From the NCBI GenBank assembly GCA_038328575.1, contig JBBQMD010000085.1, positions 1 through 8,232 of the forward strand: DNA of 8,232 nucleotides, given 5' to 3'. Position numbers and translations under genes: made by a program. Under the pieces are notes generated by a model. It was given only the letters and a program-made list of their open reading frames with translations. It was not told the origin of the DNA and did no database searches. Each line of letters opens with the position of its first letter. Within the stretch, counting starts at the first letter, position 1. Of the stretch, positions 1 to 7,079 are shown piece after piece. Origin of the DNA: JACVCS01 sp038328575 (GTDB lineage: Bacteria; Planctomycetota; Phycisphaerae; Phycisphaerales; UBA1924).

Positions 1-20
1 TTCCATCACAGCCGAGCGAC

Positions 21-2753
21 TCACTTCGCCGCCTCTTCCATCAGCACGGCCTGCGCCGCCGCGAGGCGAGCGATCGGCACGCGGAACGGCGAGCAGGAGA
101 CGTAGTCGAGGCCCACGTCGTGGAAGAAGTGGACAGACTTGGGATCCCCGCCGTGCTCGCCGCAGATGCCGACCTTGAGCTTCGGGTTGGTCAGGCGGCC
201 CTTCTCCTTGCCCATGCGGACAAGCTGGCCCACGCCAGTGCGGTCGATGGTGACAAACGGATCGGCCACCAGCAGCTCGTGCTCCATGTAAGACGGGAGG
301 AAGCTGTTGATGTCGTCGCGCGAGAAGCCAAACGTCATCTGCGTGAGGTCGTTGGTGCCGAAAGAGAAGAAGTCGGCGGATTCGGCGATCTCGTCAGCCG
401 TGAGCGCCGCCCGCGGGATCTCGATCATGGTGCCGATCGGGATATCGATCCGCTTCTGCCAGCCCTTGAGCTTCTTGACCTCTTCGATGGTCTCAAGCGT
501 CAAGGCCCGCAGGAAGTCCAGCTCCTTCTTGGTGCTGACCAGGGGGTGCATGATCTCGGGCATGGCCTTGACGCCGTTGGCCTGGCAATCAAGCATGGCC
601 TCGACGATCGCGCGAACCTGCATCTTGAGGATCTCGGGATACGTCACACACAGGCGACAGCCGCGATGGCCCAGCATCGGGTTTGACTCGTGCAGCTCGC
701 TTACGCGGCGCTTCACCTTGTCCAGCGTGATGCCCATGGCCTTAGCCAGCTCGGCCTGCTGCTTCTCCTCGTGCGGGAGGAACTCGTGCAGCGGCGGATC
801 GATAAGGCGGATCGTGACGGGCATGCCCTTCATCGCAGTGAAGAGGCCGCTGAAGTCGTCGCGCTGATAGGGCAGCAGCTCTTCGAGATACTTGATGCGC
901 ATCTCCTCGCTGTCAGCGAGAATCATTTTGCGCATGCTCTTGATGCGAGCGCCGTCAAAGAACATGTGCTCGGTGCGACACAGCCCGATACCCACGGCCC
1001 CGAACTCACGCGCCCGCTTGGCGTCCGCGGGGGTATCGGCGTTGGTGCGGATCTGCAGCGTGCGATACTTGTCAGACCAGCGCATGATCGTTGCGAAATC
1101 GCCGCTGAGCTTGTCGGGGATCACAACAGGGACGATGCCGGCCATTACCTCGCCGGTGGTGCCGTCGATCGAGATGATGTCCTCGGGGCCGAAGGTCTTG
1201 CCCGCGACCGAGAACTTGCGGGCCTTGGCGTCGATGTGCAGATCGCCAGCGCCGACCACGCAGCACTTGCCCCAGCCCACCGCAACAACCGCCGCGTGGC
1301 TCGAGCGACCGCCCGTGCTGGTCAAGATGCCCTCAGCGCTGTGCATGCCCTCCACATCTTCCGGGCTCGTCTCGTCACGAACCAGGATGACCTTCTCGCC
1401 CTTCTGCTTTCGCTCCACCGCTTCAGCCGCGGAAAACGCGGGCTTGCCCACCGCCGCGCCGGGCGAGGCCGGGATGCCAATGGTGAGCTTCGTCGCGAGC
1501 TTCTTCTTGGTGAGGTCAAAGCTCGGGAGCATGAGCTGAACCAGATCGCCCGCGGGGATGCGAAGCAGCGCCTGCTTCTCGGTGATCAGCTTCTCTTTCA
1601 CCATGTCGCAGGCGAGCTTGACCGCCGCAGTGCCCGTCCGCTTGCCGGTGCGGGTCTGGAGCATGAAGAGCTTGCCCTCTTCGATGGTGAACTCGATGTC
1701 CTGCATGTCCTTGTAGTGCTTCTCCAGCTTGTGCTTGATCTTGATGAGCTGGTCGTAGCACTTCTTCTGCCACTTGGGCATCTCGTCGATGAGCTTGGGC
1801 GTGCGGATGCCAGCGACGACGTCCTCGCCCTGGGCGTTGATCAGGAAGTCGCCATAAAACTTGTTCTCGCCGGTGGCGGGGTTGCGGGTGAAGCCCACGC
1901 CGGTGCCCGAGTCATCGCCCATGTTGCCGAAGACCATGCACTGCACGTTGACCGCGGTGCCGATCAGGCCCTGGATTCCCTGAATACGCCGGTAGCTGAT
2001 CGCGCGATCGCCGTTCCAGCTCTTGAACACCGCCTCGATCGCCAGCTCAAGCTGCTTGAACGGGTTCTGCGGGAACATCTCGCCAACCTTGCGCCGAAAC
2101 ACTTCCTTGTACGCCTCGCACAGCTCCACGATGCCCGCCTCCGGAACGTCCGTGTCGCTCTCGGCCTTGTACTTCGCCTTGATCGCCTTGAACGCCTGCT
2201 CGAACAGATGATGGTCAACGCCCATCACCACGTCGCCAAACATGTTGATCAGTCGCCGGTAACTGTCATAGGCAAAACGCCGGTTGCCCGTCTGCTTCGC
2301 AAGCCCCTCGACCGCTTGGTCCGTCAGGCCCAGGTTCAAGATCGTGTCCATCATGCCCGGCATGCTCACCGCGGCGCCCGAGCGCACAGAGACAAGCAGC
2401 GGGTTCTCAGCAGAGCCGAACTTCTTGTCCGTCTCCTTCTCCAGCATGTTCACATACTTGTGGACCTCGTTCATCAGGCCCACCGGCAGACGCTGCCCGG
2501 CGCGGTAATACGCGGCGCAGGTCTCGGTCGTGATCGTGAACCCCGCCGGAACCGGCAGACCGATCGAACACATGTCCGCAAGGTTTGCACCCTTGCCGCC
2601 AAGCAGCACTTTCATGGACGCGTCGCCATCAACCTTTGACTGCCCGAAGAAGAAGACCATCTTGTGGGCTTGCAGCTTCGAGGGCGTCGCTTTGCCGGTG
2701 ATGACATACTTGCCGTTGGTGGTGCCGGACGACTTCAGCGTTGCGCTGGGCAT
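21..2753 (-). CDS. ppdK: Pyruvate, phosphate dikinase (PPDK), complete, 910 aa
   Basis: Cytoplasmic enzyme that interconverts pyruvate + ATP + Pi and PEP + AMP + PPi at the glycolysis/gluconeogenesis node. All three family parts are visible. The N-terminal ATP-grasp region has GGKGANLADM (about 52-61), VSVRSGA..SMPGMMDTILNLG (about 121-142), GTGVGFTRNPATGE (283-296) and FMLQTRTGKRTG (363-374). The swivelling phosphohistidine domain has GGRSSHAAVV, with catalytic His486. The C-terminal TIM barrel has GLCRTEHMFF (590-599), TIRLIDPPLHEF (647-658), GTNDLTQ (799-805) and GICGEHGGDP with catalytic Cys864. The protein is slightly longer than the usual 870-880 aa because about 31 residues precede the family's normal beginning (MVFFFGQSK). 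I chose the upstream ATG because it has a GAGAGG Shine-Dalgarno 8 bases away, while the internal Met32 has none. The stop is TGA. The neighbouring pabB is divergent, and no PPDK regulatory kinase/phosphatase gene lies in the window. Confidence 0.97.
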   Translation of the reverse strand: MPSATLKSSGTTNGKYVITGKATPSKLQAHKMVFFFGQSKVDGDASMKVLLGGKGANLADMCSIGLPVPAGFTITTETCAAYYRAGQRLPVGLMNEVHKYVNMLEKETDKKFGSAENPLLVSVRSGAAVSMPGMMDTILNLGLTDQAVEGLAKQTGNRRFAYDSYRRLINMFGDVVMGVDHHLFEQAFKAIKAKYKAESDTDVPEAGIVELCEAYKEVFRRKVGEMFPQNPFKQLELAIEAVFKSWNGDRAISYRRIQGIQGLIGTAVNVQCMVFGNMGDDSGTGVGFTRNPATGENKFYGDFLINAQGEDVVAGIRTPKLIDEMPKWQKKCYDQLIKIKHKLEKHYKDMQDIEFTIEEGKLFMLQTRTGKRTGTAAVKLACDMVKEKLITEKQALLRIPAGDLVQLMLPSFDLTKKKLATKLTIGIPASPGAAVGKPAFSAAEAVERKQKGEKVILVRDETSPEDVEGMHSAEGILTSTGGRSSHAAVVAVGWGKCCVVGAGDLHIDAKARKFSVAGKTFGPEDIISIDGTTGEVMAGIVPVVIPDKLSGDFATIMRWSDKYRTLQIRTNADTPADAKRAREFGAVGIGLCRTEHMFFDGARIKSMRKMILADSEEMRIKYLEELLPYQRDDFSGLFTAMKGMPVTIRLIDPPLHEFLPHEEKQQAELAKAMGITLDKVKRRVSELHESNPMLGHRGCRLCVTYPEILKMQVRAIVEAMLDCQANGVKAMPEIMHPLVSTKKELDFLRALTLETIEEVKKLKGWQKRIDIPIGTMIEIPRAALTADEIAESADFFSFGTNDLTQMTFGFSRDDINSFLPSYMEHELLVADPFVTIDRTGVGQLVRMGKEKGRLTNPKLKVGICGEHGGDPKSVHFFHDVGLDYVSCSPFRVPIARLAAAQAVLMEEAAK

Positions 2754-2761
2754 GGAAAGAG

Positions 2762-2767
2762 CCTCTC
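2762..2767 (-). promoter_or_regulatory. Shine-Dalgarno of ppdK (GAGAGG)
   Basis: GAGAGG reads on the minus strand 8 bases before the ATG at 2753-2751. It decides the start in favour of the longer protein with the 31-residue extension. Confidence 0.7.
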
Positions 2768-2858
2768 AAATCGAGGTGCGAGCCGGACAATCGTGATCCG
2801 TTTGGTGCGATCGCCGGCCATCGGGCTCGCGAAGCATCGCGGCCGGCTTACGACACCG

Positions 2859-2864
2859 ATTCTA
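2859..2864 (-). promoter_or_regulatory. Candidate -10 box for ppdK (TAGAAT)
   Basis: TAGAAT on the minus strand matches the TATAAT consensus at five of six bases. It would place the transcript start near 2852, giving a leader of about 100 bases. The hexamer at the expected -35 distance is poor, so this rests on the -10 box and its position in the divergent spacer. Downstream in the leader, GCCGGCC at 2813-2819 and GGCCGGC at 2841-2847 form a 7-bp inverted repeat that could fold in the RNA. Confidence 0.3.
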
Positions 2865-3029
2865 GGACGTTCGCCTCCGCAATTCGACCAGCCAACCCCC
2901 AGACTCGACACCAAACCTCCCGCAATCGCCTCTTCCCTGCGCCCGGCTCCCACCCGCCCGGGCAACTCCCTGTCCGCGTCCAAGCCACCCCGAACACCCC
3001 GGACCCCCCGACCGCCCCACCTGTCGCGG

Positions 3030-3035
3030 TACACT
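3030..3035 (+). promoter_or_regulatory. Candidate -10 box for a leaderless pabB transcript (TACACT)
   Basis: TACACT lies 5 bases before the GTG at 3041, which is where transcription would be expected to begin. There is no purine-rich Shine-Dalgarno between them or just upstream, since the preceding sequence is almost all C. A -10 box abutting a start codon is the usual sign of a leaderless mRNA. No good -35 hexamer is seen. Confidence 0.4.
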
Positions 3036-3040
3036 CCTGC

Positions 3041-4669
3041 GTGACTGACGATCGGTGTGAGGTTGTACCCGGGCTGGAACTCCCTCCGCAATCGCTGGTG
3101 CGAGCTTGGGCGTCAGACCGGCCGCTCCTGGCCCTCATCTCCGCCGACAATCAGCCCCAGCGCGGCCGTTGGTCAATCGTCGCAGAGTGCCCGCCAACCG
3201 CCACCCGCCCGATAAACTCACCCGGCGCCTGGACCTCGCAGTTACCCCCCTGGCCCGGGGAGTCGTCGCGCCTCAACTCCGGCTCCGCCAACAACCCCGA
3301 CCCCGAGACTCCCCCATTCCTCGGCGGCTGGATAGGCATGCTCGGCTATGAGCTTGGCGAAGCGATCGAGCCGCGCGTGGCTGACGTTCGTCGTGGCAGC
3401 GCACCCGCAACCGACCGTGCCGCCGACCCCGAAGCCATGCTCGACGCTCCGCCATCGCAGGGCGACACGGGCTTGTGGCCGCGACAAGTCTGGTACCGCG
3501 TCAACGCCGCGCTGGTCTTCGATCACACCCGCTCGCGCTGGTGGAGCGTCGGCGAGCCCGCCGCGCGCGCCGCGCTGGCTTCGCGAGCGAACCAGTTCAC
3601 GATGCTCGCCCATCAAGCTCGCCTCCCCCACGATCACACCTCCCAAGACAACCACCACGCCCCCGACGATCACGACAACGACCACGCCGCAGACAACGCA
3701 AGCTTCCACCTCGCCCGTATTGACACCGCCAAGCTCGCGCTCGCCCGCACCCAATACACCCGCAACGTCGCCCGCGTCCTGGATCACATCTCCCAAGGCG
3801 ACGCCTATCAGGTCAACCTCGCCCACCCACTTGACTTCCGCTTCACCGGCGACCCTCGCGCGCTCTTCCTCCGGCTCTGCGAGCACGCCCGCCCGCGCAT
3901 GGCCGCGCTGATCCCGATGCCTGACGCACCCGCGCACGCCGGCGCACCGCCCACGCGCCGCGTCGTCGTCAGCGCCTCGCCAGAGATCTTTCTCTCAATC
4001 GCCCCGAGCGCCGGCGATGGTGCAAGCGACGTCAATCGCCGCACGATCACCGCCGTGCCCATGAAGGGCACGCGCGCCCTGCCCGGCCCCCAACCCGAAG
4101 ACACCTATCGCGAACTGCTCGAAAGCCCCAAAGACCGCGCCGAACTCACGATGATCGTCGACCTCATGCGCAACGACCTCGGGCGCATCTGCATCCCCGC
4201 CACCGTCCGCGTCCGCACCCTCCGCGAAATCGAACACCACGGCGGTGACCACGCCCCCATCCTCCAAGCCACCTCCACCATCGAAGGCTCCCTCCGCCCC
4301 GACGCCTCCCTCCAGTCCATCATCCGCGCCGTCTTCCCGCCCGGCTCAGTCACCGGCGCACCCAAGGTTCGAGCCATGCAGATCATCCGCGCCCTCGAGC
4401 CCTCAGAGCGCGCCCCATACTGCGGCGCAATCGGCTACCTCTCAGACTCCGGCCACGCCTCGTTCTCCGTCGCCATCCGCAGCGCCAGCATCGAAGGACG
4501 CACGCCCGACACGCAACCAAACTCCAGCCATCGGCCCGCCGCCAACGTAATCACCGGCACCGCGCGCTGGTGGGTCGGCGCGGGGATCGTCGCACAAAGC
4601 GACCCCGAGCTTGAGTGGCAAGAAACTCTCGTCAAGGCCCGCGCGATCCTCGACCTCTGCTCCGAGTAA
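3041..4669 (+). CDS. pabB: Aminodeoxychorismate synthase component I (PabB-type chorismate-binding enzyme), 542 aa
   Basis: Converts chorismate with ammonia from a PabA/TrpG glutaminase to 4-amino-4-deoxychorismate, the precursor of p-aminobenzoate and folate, in the cytoplasm. The chorismate-binding domain covers about residues 235-540. It shows YTRNVARVLDHISQGDAYQVNL (239-260), VSASPEIF (310-317), VPMKGTRALP (339-348), ELTMIVDLMRNDLGR (368-382), PPGSVTGAPKVRAM (433-446), CGAIGYL (461-467) and WWVGAGIV (510-517). Lys342 in MKGT is the family discriminator: PabB has Lys here (nucleophile in the E. coli enzyme) where TrpE has Ala. The N-terminal domain is weakly conserved and joined by a His/Asp-rich linker. 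I start at GTG 3041 because the codons before it give unconserved Pro/Arg-rich residues and the reading then begins at a PabB-like N-terminus (VPGLELPPQSLV). No glutaminase partner or lyase is adjacent. Anthranilate synthase TrpE is the main alternative and less likely. Confidence 0.88.
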   Translation: MTDDRCEVVPGLELPPQSLVRAWASDRPLLALISADNQPQRGRWSIVAECPPTATRPINSPGAWTSQLPPWPGESSRLNSGSANNPDPETPPFLGGWIGMLGYELGEAIEPRVADVRRGSAPATDRAADPEAMLDAPPSQGDTGLWPRQVWYRVNAALVFDHTRSRWWSVGEPAARAALASRANQFTMLAHQARLPHDHTSQDNHHAPDDHDNDHAADNASFHLARIDTAKLALARTQYTRNVARVLDHISQGDAYQVNLAHPLDFRFTGDPRALFLRLCEHARPRMAALIPMPDAPAHAGAPPTRRVVVSASPEIFLSIAPSAGDGASDVNRRTITAVPMKGTRALPGPQPEDTYRELLESPKDRAELTMIVDLMRNDLGRICIPATVRVRTLREIEHHGGDHAPILQATSTIEGSLRPDASLQSIIRAVFPPGSVTGAPKVRAMQIIRALEPSERAPYCGAIGYLSDSGHASFSVAIRSASIEGRTPDTQPNSSHRPAANVITGTARWWVGAGIVAQSDPELEWQETLVKARAILDLCSE

Positions 4670-4708
4670 GCGCAACAACGCCCGCGCCGGCGCACCAAAC
4701 CGCTCTCG
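4670..4708. other. Convergent gap between pabB and the MFS gene
   Basis: Thirty-nine bases separate the TAA of pabB from the TAG of the opposing transporter gene. The gap holds a perfect 10-base palindrome (GCGCCGGCGC, 4684-4693), but there is no loop-bearing hairpin followed by a T-tract on either strand. No intrinsic terminator can be called. Confidence 0.5.
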
Positions 4709-6172
4709 CTACTCCTTCGGCCAATGCTCCGTCGCCAGCGCCGCGCGAATCGGGTTGCGCGTCGGGCGCTTGCCGGCCGGAGCTTGCGCCATGCCGTCAA
4801 CCTCCGGCGTGCGGTACATGAGCATGAAGACACCGCCCAGCAGCAGCGGCACGCCCAGCGCGCCGACCGTCAACTGCGTTGCCAGCCCGGGCGACAGATG
4901 CGCCCACGACTTCAACCCCTCGCCCATCAAGCCCGCAACGAACACGCCCAGCGCTGTCGCGCCGAAGCTCGCGACCGTCGTGAGCGAAAGCACGCGCCCG
5001 CGAATCTCGTCCGGCGCCAGCACCTGCATCGCCGCCCACGACTGGTTGAAAGACCAGATCCAGAAGAACCCCACGATCAGCATCGCGCCGTACCCGGCCC
5101 AGAGCTGCGTCGTCGCCGCGAAGAGTGTGATTGACGCGCCCAGCGCCGCGACCGACAGCGGAATGAAGTGGTGCTTCGGGTACCACGCCGGCACGTGCCG
5201 CAGCGCCAGCCCGCCGATCACGGCGCCCACCCCCTGCACCGCCAGCAGCGTCCCCGCCGACGCCTCGGCCTTGTCCTTGCCAAACTGGTACACGTCAATC
5301 ACAAACAGCGACAGCAGCCGCACCATCGGGGCCGCGAGCAGGCTGATCAGAAACTGCGCCAGGAACACCGCCCAAGGCCCGCGGCTTCGCCGGATGAACT
5401 CCCACGCCGAGCGAATTTGGCTCAACACCGGACGCGGGTCCGGAACCGTCGGCGCTGGCTTCGGCGTCGTCGCCACCACCACCGCCACCAGCAGAAATGA
5501 GACCGCGTTGAACGCAAACAGCGGCGTAGACGACAGCTGCGCCAGCACAAACCCCGCGAGCGCCGGCCCCAACACCCGCGCGAGATTGAACTGGATCCCG
5601 TTCAGCGCAATCGCCCGCGTCAGCATCGCCCGCGGCACCAGCCGCGGCGTCAGCACCTGCCACGCCGGAAAGTTGAACGCCATCACCACGCCGTTCAGGG
5701 CCGAGAGCGCAAACAACCAGTGGATCGGCGTGCGCGAGCCGGCGCTGAACGGATACAAGCTGACGATGACCACGCCGAAGGCGACCGCCGCCGCCAGGAT
5801 CTGCGTGATCACCAGCATGCGCCGCTTGTCCATGCGATCCGCGACCACGCCCCCCAGCAGGCCGAAGAGAAAGATCGGCAGCGTGCTCAGCGCGCCCAGC
5901 GTCCCCTGATCCGCCAGCGAGCCGGTGCGATCGGCGACAAAGAGCTGGATCGCGAACATCTCGGTCCAAGTGCCGATGTTCGAGACGAACTGCGCAATCA
6001 GCACGTTGCGATAGTGCTTGTGCGCCAGCACCTCGCGGTACGACCCGCGATTGCTGTGCATGTCCGCGGGCGGCTGCACCGGCGTCGCGCCGACAGGATC
6101 GGCAACACGCGGCTCAAGGCTCGCGATCGGCACGCTGGACTCCGGCAGACTCAAGAAGACCTCCCGAGGCAT
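4709..6172 (-). CDS. MFS exporter of the MFS_3/EntS-like type, 12 TM, 487 aa
   Basis: Inner-membrane drug/proton-type secondary exporter; the substrate cannot be read from sequence. Twelve hydrophobic segments can be placed at about 53-79, 92-112, 119-140, 150-170, 195-213, 216-236, 264-294, 307-324, 335-354, 357-379, 394-416 and 432-454. The loop between helices 2 and 3 has the MFS motif A (GGVVADRMDKRRM, about 107-119). Other family marks are FPAWQVLTPRLVPRAML before helix 5, FNLARVLGPALAG within it, and APDEIRGRVLSL before helix 11, typical of the MFS_3 group that includes the enterobactin exporter EntS. Starts possible are TTG 6202, ATG 6172 and ATG 6061. I prefer 6172 because the 36 codons between 6172 and 6061 keep a coding-like third-position G/C (29 of 36), but no Shine-Dalgarno precedes any of them. 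It follows the zinc-ribbon gene and overlaps it, suggesting one operon with coupled translation. A start at 6061 would remove the overlap. Confidence 0.9.
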   Translation of the reverse strand: MPREVFLSLPESSVPIASLEPRVADPVGATPVQPPADMHSNRGSYREVLAHKHYRNVLIAQFVSNIGTWTEMFAIQLFVADRTGSLADQGTLGALSTLPIFLFGLLGGVVADRMDKRRMLVITQILAAAVAFGVVIVSLYPFSAGSRTPIHWLFALSALNGVVMAFNFPAWQVLTPRLVPRAMLTRAIALNGIQFNLARVLGPALAGFVLAQLSSTPLFAFNAVSFLLVAVVVATTPKPAPTVPDPRPVLSQIRSAWEFIRRSRGPWAVFLAQFLISLLAAPMVRLLSLFVIDVYQFGKDKAEASAGTLLAVQGVGAVIGGLALRHVPAWYPKHHFIPLSVAALGASITLFAATTQLWAGYGAMLIVGFFWIWSFNQSWAAMQVLAPDEIRGRVLSLTTVASFGATALGVFVAGLMGEGLKSWAHLSPGLATQLTVGALGVPLLLGGVFMLMYRTPEVDGMAQAPAGKRPTRNPIRAALATEHWPKE

Positions 6173-6926
6173 CGTAGCGGCGCACGCGCGCCGGATTCGC
6201 AAACCGACACTGACGCACGCCGAGATAGACCAGCAGCTCGAAGTACATCAGCCCTGTCACGGCGCCAAGAAACATCAGCACCACTCCCATTTCGTAGGGG
6301 CTGAGAAAAAGGACTTCGAGGAGGCCAATAGATATGTTCCACATGCCGACGTGCACCAATAGGGCCCCGAAGGAAACGACACCCGCGCCGACAAGCCAGC
6401 CCAGGCTCGCCAAGTGACAAACCGTCCACGCGACGTCCGGACTGATGCGCCAGCCATGCTGGCGCCCGAAGAACCGAATGCCGATAGATTCGATCGCCGT
6501 GAGAACGGTCAGGGCGACATACAACCCGATGATCGCGACGAGCAGCCAAACCGCGGTGATCGCGATCCGCAACGCGAACGCGGCCGGCGCCTCGGCCTGC
6601 ACCGGCGCGTGAAAGAACGCCGGGACGACCATTGCGACGCACACCAGCGCAGTCGCGGCGTTCCGCATCGCGTTTCCGAACGCGCTGACGCGCGGATCGC
6701 CGATCGGCGCCGCCCGCATCGCCGCGCGCGGGGTGCTCAACATCGCCGCGATCAGTTGCCAGCGCGTCGTCGCACGCGCCAAAAGATCCCGACGCTCCGG
6801 CCTGCTCAGACTCACCGCAACCCCGCACTCCGGGCACGTTCGCTCCGGCGGCGTCTCCGAAATGTCGTACCCGCACGATTCACACAACATCGGCGGCAGC
6901 GAATCCGGCGGCGCACCATCAGGCAT
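6114..6926 (-). CDS. Zinc-ribbon, four-helix membrane protein of unknown function, 270 aa
   Basis: I do not recognise a named family. Residues 15-34 hold a CxxCGYD...CPECG ribbon (Cys15, Cys18, Cys31, Cys34), probably binding one zinc ion on the cytoplasmic side. This ribbon ahead of membrane helices recurs in hypothetical proteins of Planctomycetota. A charged stretch (about 43-80) follows, then hydrophobic segments at about 88-106, 117-145, 166-195 and 207-237, and a polar tail (240-270). The fold could be Yip1-like, but that is a guess. The ATG at 6926 has only a weak GCGGG upstream; ATG 6890, just before the ribbon, is the alternative. The last 19 codons run in another frame over the start of the MFS gene, and there third-position G/C drops (13 of the last 22 codons). 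The C-terminal tail may therefore be weakly constrained. Likely co-transcribed with the transporter. Confidence 0.8.
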   Translation of the reverse strand: MPDGAPPDSLPPMLCESCGYDISETPPERTCPECGVAVSLSRPERRDLLARATTRWQLIAAMLSTPRAAMRAAPIGDPRVSAFGNAMRNAATALVCVAMVVPAFFHAPVQAEAPAAFALRIAITAVWLLVAIIGLYVALTVLTAIESIGIRFFGRQHGWRISPDVAWTVCHLASLGWLVGAGVVSFGALLVHVGMWNISIGLLEVLFLSPYEMGVVLMFLGAVTGLMYFELLVYLGVRQCRFANPARVRRYDASGGLLESAGVQRADREP

Positions 6927-6958
6927 CCCGCATCATTCGCAGCGCCAGCCCGCCAGGC

Positions 6959-6964
6959 ATAATC
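6959..6964 (-). promoter_or_regulatory. Weak candidate -10 box (GATTAT) for the zinc-ribbon/MFS operon
   Basis: GATTAT on the minus strand matches TATAAT at four of six bases. It sits 32 bases before the ATG at 6926, just downstream of the terminator that closes the preceding gene. A promoter is needed in this short gap, but no convincing -35 is seen. Confidence 0.2.
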
Positions 6965-6994
6965 GCCAAACCCTTCGGGCCACAGTCTGGTGCC

Positions 6995-7035
6995 AAACAC
7001 AAAGAAAGCGGGCCACGGAGTGATCCGTGGCCCGC
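6995..7035 (-). terminator. Rho-independent terminator of the CTERM protein gene
   Basis: Perfect 12-bp stem on the minus strand: GCGGGCCACGGA (7024-7035), loop TCAC (7020-7023), TCCGTGGCCCGC (7008-7019). It is followed by the T-rich run TTTCTTTGTGTTT (7007-6995). It lies 44 bases after the TGA at 7082-7080. The plus-strand reading has no T-tract, so the terminator is directional. It separates this gene from the zinc-ribbon/MFS pair. Confidence 0.92.
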
Positions 7036-7079
7036 GGTGTCATTGGTCATTGAGAAGCGAAGCGGCTGACCATCCGAGA

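Larger units (their letters stand above)
2754..3040. other. Divergent intergenic spacer between ppdK and pabB
   Basis: No gene is supported here. An open frame runs through it into pabB, but the predicted peptide is an Arg/Pro-rich string with no domain and no ribosome site. The half near pabB (about 2880-3020) is strongly C-rich on the plus strand. The spacer must carry the promoters of both genes; the best candidate boxes are listed separately. Confidence 0.6.

Noticed and set aside
690..2639. A 649-codon open frame on the plus strand, opposite ppdK
   Set aside because: It lies wholly antisense to a well-conserved enzyme gene. Its product is a Leu/Arg/His/Asp-rich string with no domain or ribosome site; such frames arise from high third-position G/C.
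2741..3040. Upstream extension of pabB by 100 codons
   Set aside because: The added residues are Arg/Pro-rich with no conservation pattern, overlap the ppdK start, and have no ribosome site. The homologous part begins at about 3041.
3242..3937. A 231-codon open frame on the minus strand, opposite pabB
   Set aside because: Val/Gly/Arg-rich shadow of pabB. Its valine runs are the reverse reading of the Asp/His/Thr codons in the insert.
4611..5909. A 432-codon open frame on the plus strand, opposite the MFS gene
   Set aside because: It is antisense to a clear 12-helix transporter, rich in Ser/Arg/Thr/Ala, and has no recognisable motif.
6173..6202. TTG start of the MFS gene at 6202
   Set aside because: It gives an Arg-rich start with no ribosome site; ATG 6172 or 6061 is more plausible.
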